Of a stretch of DNA of 64,000 nt, positions 61,409-64,000 are shown in pieces (the first letter of the stretch is position 1; each line of letters starts with the position of its first letter). The translations under genes were made by a program, and so were the position numbers. The notes beneath the pieces are model-generated. The model saw only the letters and a list, made by a program, of their open reading frames with translations. It did not search any database and was not told the origin of the DNA. The stretch is from assembly GCF_003008555.2 (NCBI RefSeq), contig NZ_CP027665.1, forward strand, positions 1 to 64,000, written 5' to 3'. The DNA is from Pukyongiella litopenaei (GTDB lineage Bacteria > Pseudomonadota > Alphaproteobacteria > Rhodobacterales > Rhodobacteraceae).

Positions 61409-61990
61409 TTGACAGCCTGGATACGGATGATCCCCGACGACGAGGCCAGCGGCCGGCTGAAACAACTGCTGGACAAGGCCCGCACCCCGCATGGCACCGT
61501 CGATACGGTCATGCGCGTGCATTCGCTGCGGCCCGAAACCATGGACGGCCATGTGACGCTCTATCGCGCGGTCCTGCACAGCGACGACAACACGTTGCCG
61601 TTCTGGTTTCTCGAAGTGGTGGCCAGCTATACCTCGATCCTGAACGACTGCACCTATTCGCTGACCCACCATTTCATGAACGTGCGCAACCTGCTGCGCG
61701 ATCAGCCGCGCAGCGACCGGATATTCACCGCGCTCAAGGCGCATCGCCCCGAGGACGAGTTCGCGGGCAAGGACCTGGCGCTGTTGCGCTATGCCGGCAA
61801 GCTGACGACCGATGTGGGCAGGATGGTGAAATCGGATTTCGAGGCGCTGAAGATCGCCGGCTGCGACGATGGCGAGATCCTCGAGGTCAACCAGGTGGTG
61901 GCCTATTTCAACTATTCCAACCGGCTGCTGAACGGGCTGGGCGCGACAACCGAGGGCGACGTGGTCGGCTATTACAAGGACGATGACTGA
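61409..61990 (+). CDS. Carboxymuconolactone decarboxylase (CMD)-like/peroxidase-related protein
   Basis: A 193-aa alpha-helical protein of the AhpD/CMD superfamily (peroxidase-related type). The motif region is ASYTSILNDCTYSLTHHFMN, with E69, C81 and H87/H88; the second cysteine of the usual C-x-Y-C motif is replaced by serine (CTYS). The start is a TTG with GCGAGG upstream, and the end overlaps the XRE-cupin gene by eight bases. It probably acts in the same pathway as the Rieske protein; its chemistry is unknown. Confidence 0.82.
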   Translation: MTAWIRMIPDDEASGRLKQLLDKARTPHGTVDTVMRVHSLRPETMDGHVTLYRAVLHSDDNTLPFWFLEVVASYTSILNDCTYSLTHHFMNVRNLLRDQPRSDRIFTALKAHRPEDEFAGKDLALLRYAGKLTTDVGRMVKSDFEALKIAGCDDGEILEVNQVVAYFNYSNRLLNGLGATTEGDVVGYYKDDD

Positions 61991-62597
61991 CCGTATGAAA
62001 GACGGCAGGAAGAACACGGCGGACACGCCCGCCGCGATCGAGGCACAGGTCGGCCGCGCCCTGCACCGATTGCGCCAGGAACGGGGGCTGACGGCGGCGC
62101 AGCTGGCCGGGGCCGCGGGCCTGTCCACGGCGATGATCAGCCGGATAGAAAACGGCCATGTCTCGCCGTCGCTGGGCACGTTGCAGGCGCTGGCCGATGC
62201 GCTGGAGGTTTCGGTGATGGCGCTGTTCTCGAACAGCGAAAACGCCGCCGATGTGCATCATGTCCGGGCCGGACAGGGGCTGCCGTCGCGTCGGATCACC
62301 CCGGATCACAGCCATGACTACCTGCTGCTGGGCAAACATACCGGTCCCGGCGGCAGTTTCCTGTCGGCGCGGATCCACATCGCCCGGCACGAGGCGGGAA
62401 CCCTGCCGCGCTACCAGCACGAGGGCCAAGTGTTCATGTATGTGATCGAAGGCCGGGCCAGCTATGCCTGCGGCGCGCAGGTCTTTGCCCTCGCGCCGGG
62501 CGACACGCTGAGTTTTGACGGCAAGCTGCCGCACGGGTTTACCGAGATCCGCAGCGACCATATCGAGTTCATCAGCGTCACCCACCGCCCGCAATAG
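61983..62597 (+). CDS. XRE-cupin transcriptional regulator
   Basis: A 204-aa regulator with an N-terminal helix-turn-helix (VGRALHRLRQERGLTAAQLA, AAGLSTAMISRIENGHVS) and a C-terminal cupin domain (HEGQVFMYVIEGRASYACGA, LAPGDTLSFDGKLPHGF) that may bind a small ligand or metal. It is co-translated with the CMD-like gene and is the natural candidate to control the Rieske operon. It is convergent with the next gene, which ends seven bases downstream. Confidence 0.92.
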   Translation: MTDRMKDGRKNTADTPAAIEAQVGRALHRLRQERGLTAAQLAGAAGLSTAMISRIENGHVSPSLGTLQALADALEVSVMALFSNSENAADVHHVRAGQGLPSRRITPDHSHDYLLLGKHTGPGGSFLSARIHIARHEAGTLPRYQHEGQVFMYVIEGRASYACGAQVFALAPGDTLSFDGKLPHGFTEIRSDHIEFISVTHRPQ

Positions 62598-62603
62598 GCG
62601 GCG

Positions 62604-63356
62604 TCAATGGCCCAGCAACTGGCTGAGGAACAGTTGCGCCCGGTCGCTCTGCGGGGCGTTGAAGAACGCCTCGGGACCGGCAACCTCGATGATCTCGCCC
62701 TGGTCCATGAACACGACCCGGTCGGCGACCTTGCGGGCGAACCCCATCTCGTGGGTGACGACGATCATCGTCATCCCCTCTTCGGCCAGTTCGATCATCA
62801 CGTCGAGAACCCCCGCGATCATCTCCGGGTCCAGCGCCGAGGTCGGCTCGTCGAACAGCATCACCTTGGGCTTCATGCACAGGCTGCGGGCAATCGCCAC
62901 CCGCTGCTGCTGTCCGCCCGACAGCTGGGTGGGATACTTGTCGGCCTGCTCGGCGATATGCACCCGGTTCAGGTAGTGCATGGCCAGGTCCCGCGCCTCG
63001 GCCCGCGACGCACCACGGTTGCGGATCGGGCCCAGTGTCAGGTTTTCTAGAATGGTCATGTGCGGGAACAGGTTGAAGCTCTGGAACACCATGCCGACCT
63101 CGCGGCGAATCCGCTCGATGTTCTTCATGTCCGGGCTCACCTCGACGCCATCGACCAGGATGGTGCCGAGCTGGTGCGCCTCGAGCTGGTTGATGCAGCG
63201 GATCATGGTGGATTTGCCCGACCCCGACGGGCCGCAGACCACGACCTTCTCGCCTTCGTGGACGGTCAGGTCGATGTCGTGAAGAGCGCTGAAATCGTCG
63301 TACCATTTGCACACGCCGCGAAGTTCGACCAGCGGGCGGGGTGGAGCATCGGGCAT
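62604..63356 (-). CDS. Polar amino-acid ABC transporter ATP-binding protein (AapP/GlnQ type)
   Basis: A 250-aa ATPase with Walker A GPSGSGKS, signature [16 protein letters not shown], Walker [14 protein letters not shown] and the H-loop [15 protein letters not shown], all characteristic of the PAAT family. It sits 11 bases downstream of a permease on the same strand; the binding protein and the second permease would lie beyond the window. The solute is probably glutamate or a related amino acid; not readable from this gene. Confidence 0.94.
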   Translation of the reverse strand: MPDAPPRPLVELRGVCKWYDDFSALHDIDLTVHEGEKVVVCGPSGSGKSTMIRCINQLEAHQLGTILVDGVEVSPDMKNIERIRREVGMVFQSFNLFPHMTILENLTLGPIRNRGASRAEARDLAMHYLNRVHIAEQADKYPTQLSGGQQQRVAIARSLCMKPKVMLFDEPTSALDPEMIAGVLDVMIELAEEGMTMIVVTHEMGFARKVADRVVFMDQGEIIEVAGPEAFFNAPQSDRAQLFLSQLLGH

Positions 63357-63367
63357 TCAGGGCTCTC

Positions 63368-64000
63368 CTAGCGGCGGCTGCGGGCAGCGCGGCGTTCCAG
63401 CCAGCCGAACAGCAGCGCGAAACTGTAACACAGCACGAAATACATGGCGCCGACAAGGATCCAGGTCTCGAACACCTTGGTCGTGGTCGAACTGACCTCG
63501 GTCGCGGCAAAGGTCAGTTCCTGGATCGAGATCAGCGACACGATCGACGAATCCTTGATCAGGGTGATGAACTGACCGGCCAGCGGCGGCAGGATCTTGC
63601 GCAGCGCCTGCGGCATGATCACGTCGCGCAGCACGTTGGTGCGCGACAGGCCGATGGCCCGCGCCGCTTCCCATTGGCCCCTGCCGACCGCCTGGATGCC
63701 CGCGCGGACGATTTCCGTGACATAAGCGCCTTCGAACATCGCCAGGCACAGCACCCCGGCGAGAAAATTAGACAGCAACGCCGGATCGCCGAACAGCACC
63801 GCGAACAGCCAGTTGTCGACGAGCGGGCCTTCGGCGTCGAGATCGTCCAGCCCGAGCGCGGGAAAGATCTGGCTGGAAATGAAGAAATAGAAGATGAAGA
63901 TGAACACCAGCGGCGGAATGTTGCGGATCAGTTCCACATAGCTGCGGCTGAGTATGCGCAGGGTCAGGTTGTCGACCGTGCGCCAATAGCCCATGACGAT
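63368..64000 (-). CDS. Polar amino-acid ABC transporter permease (5' end beyond window)
   Basis: A PAAT-family permease whose frame stays open to the right edge, so the start is missing; an internal ATG at 63994 is unlikely to be the true start because the preceding helices are absent. The visible part has the family feature SYVELIRNIPPLVFIFIFYF and the coupling loop EAARAIGLSRTNVLRDVIMP. An insertion of about 25 residues (FPALGLDDLDAEGPLVDNW) is seen between helices. It pairs with the adjacent ATPase. Confidence 0.92.
   Translation of the reverse strand: MVMGYWRTVDNLTLRILSRSYVELIRNIPPLVFIFIFYFFISSQIFPALGLDDLDAEGPLVDNWLFAVLFGDPALLSNFLAGVLCLAMFEGAYVTEIVRAGIQAVGRGQWEAARAIGLSRTNVLRDVIMPQALRKILPPLAGQFITLIKDSSIVSLISIQELTFAATEVSSTTTKVFETWILVGAMYFVLCYSFALLFGWLERRAARSRR

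Noticed and set aside
63368-63994. The right-edge permease as a complete 208-aa gene from the ATG at 63994
   Set aside because: The frame stays open to the window edge and the N-terminal helices of the family are missing, so it is treated as partial.
1-64000. CRISPR arrays, insertion sequences, phage genes or integrases
   Set aside because: I saw no regularly spaced repeats, no transposase or integrase motifs, and no terminal inverted repeats around a gene block.

Overview
The window is about 64 kb of dense, GC-rich chromosome from an alphaproteobacterium, most likely a member of the Rhodobacterales (Roseobacter/Paracoccaceae type). This is inferred from the gene families, not from a marker gene: a soxBDAG sarcosine oxidase operon, a GapR (DUF2312) gene, a CbiZ-containing cobamide salvage operon, a RamB-like regulator, Tat-exported transporter binding proteins, and the characteristic CTCCGGCGGG intergenic element. 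There are no insertion sequences, phage genes or CRISPR arrays. Genes lie in tight operons, many with 4-base start/stop overlaps, and GTG and TTG starts are common.

Layout. 1-8.6 kb (minus strand): dnaG (cut by the left edge), a small exported protein, heterotetrameric sarcosine oxidase (soxB-soxD-soxA-soxG) and a Glu/Leu/Phe/Val dehydrogenase. 8.8-11.3 kb: three TadG/TadE-like surface or pilus-assembly proteins. 11.3-13.3 kb: small membrane protein, ABM monooxygenase-like protein, TetR regulator with a palindromic operator beside its start, and a lipoprotein. 13.4-17.5 kb: hom, glpX, recJ. 17.6-18.0 kb: tRNA-Glu(UUC) and tRNA-Leu(CAA) pointing at each other. 18.2-19.8 kb: a YqaA/DedA-type membrane protein, dsbB, a strong shared terminator, and a BON-LysM protein. 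19.8-22.4 kb: an Lrp regulator divergent from arginase and ornithine cyclodeaminase (arginine to proline). 22.4-24.3 kb: sqdB-cysH, a sulfonate-sugar/sulfate-reduction pair. 24.5-30.9 kb: a BMP-type nucleoside/nucleobase ABC importer with cytosine deaminase, then a peroxiredoxin-like protein. 31-34.5 kb: an unknown 288-aa protein translationally coupled to modABC. 34.5-40.3 kb: gapR, then a cobalamin riboswitch and btuB-btuF-btuC-btuD-cbiZ. 40.4-41.6 kb: small genes and a Cys-phosphatase-like DUF442 gene behind an FNR-like box and a palindrome.

41.7-47.7 kb (minus strand) is a signalling block: RamB-like XRE regulator, stand-alone receiver, small membrane protein, Na+/solute-symporter histidine kinase, and a FliM/FliN (SpoA) domain protein. 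It is divergent from a LivKHMGF-type ABC importer at 48-53.2 kb. 53.2-62.6 kb is an accessory catabolic block: a DUF1028 protein divergent from an oligopeptide-type ABC importer in which permease and ATPase are fused in one polypeptide, a GntR/FCD regulator, a Rieske oxygenase without a reductase, a carboxymuconolactone-decarboxylase-like protein and an XRE-cupin regulator. Two copies of the palindrome TTATCATGATAA sit in the DUF1028/importer divergent promoter and are the best candidate operators for the GntR regulator. The right edge (62.6-64 kb, minus strand) holds a polar amino-acid ABC ATPase and a permease that runs off the window.

The regions most worth follow-up are the symporter-kinase/receiver/FliM-like module and the GntR-controlled peptide-importer/Rieske block. 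Functions of both are inferred from domain content and neighbourhood only; no database search or folding was run.
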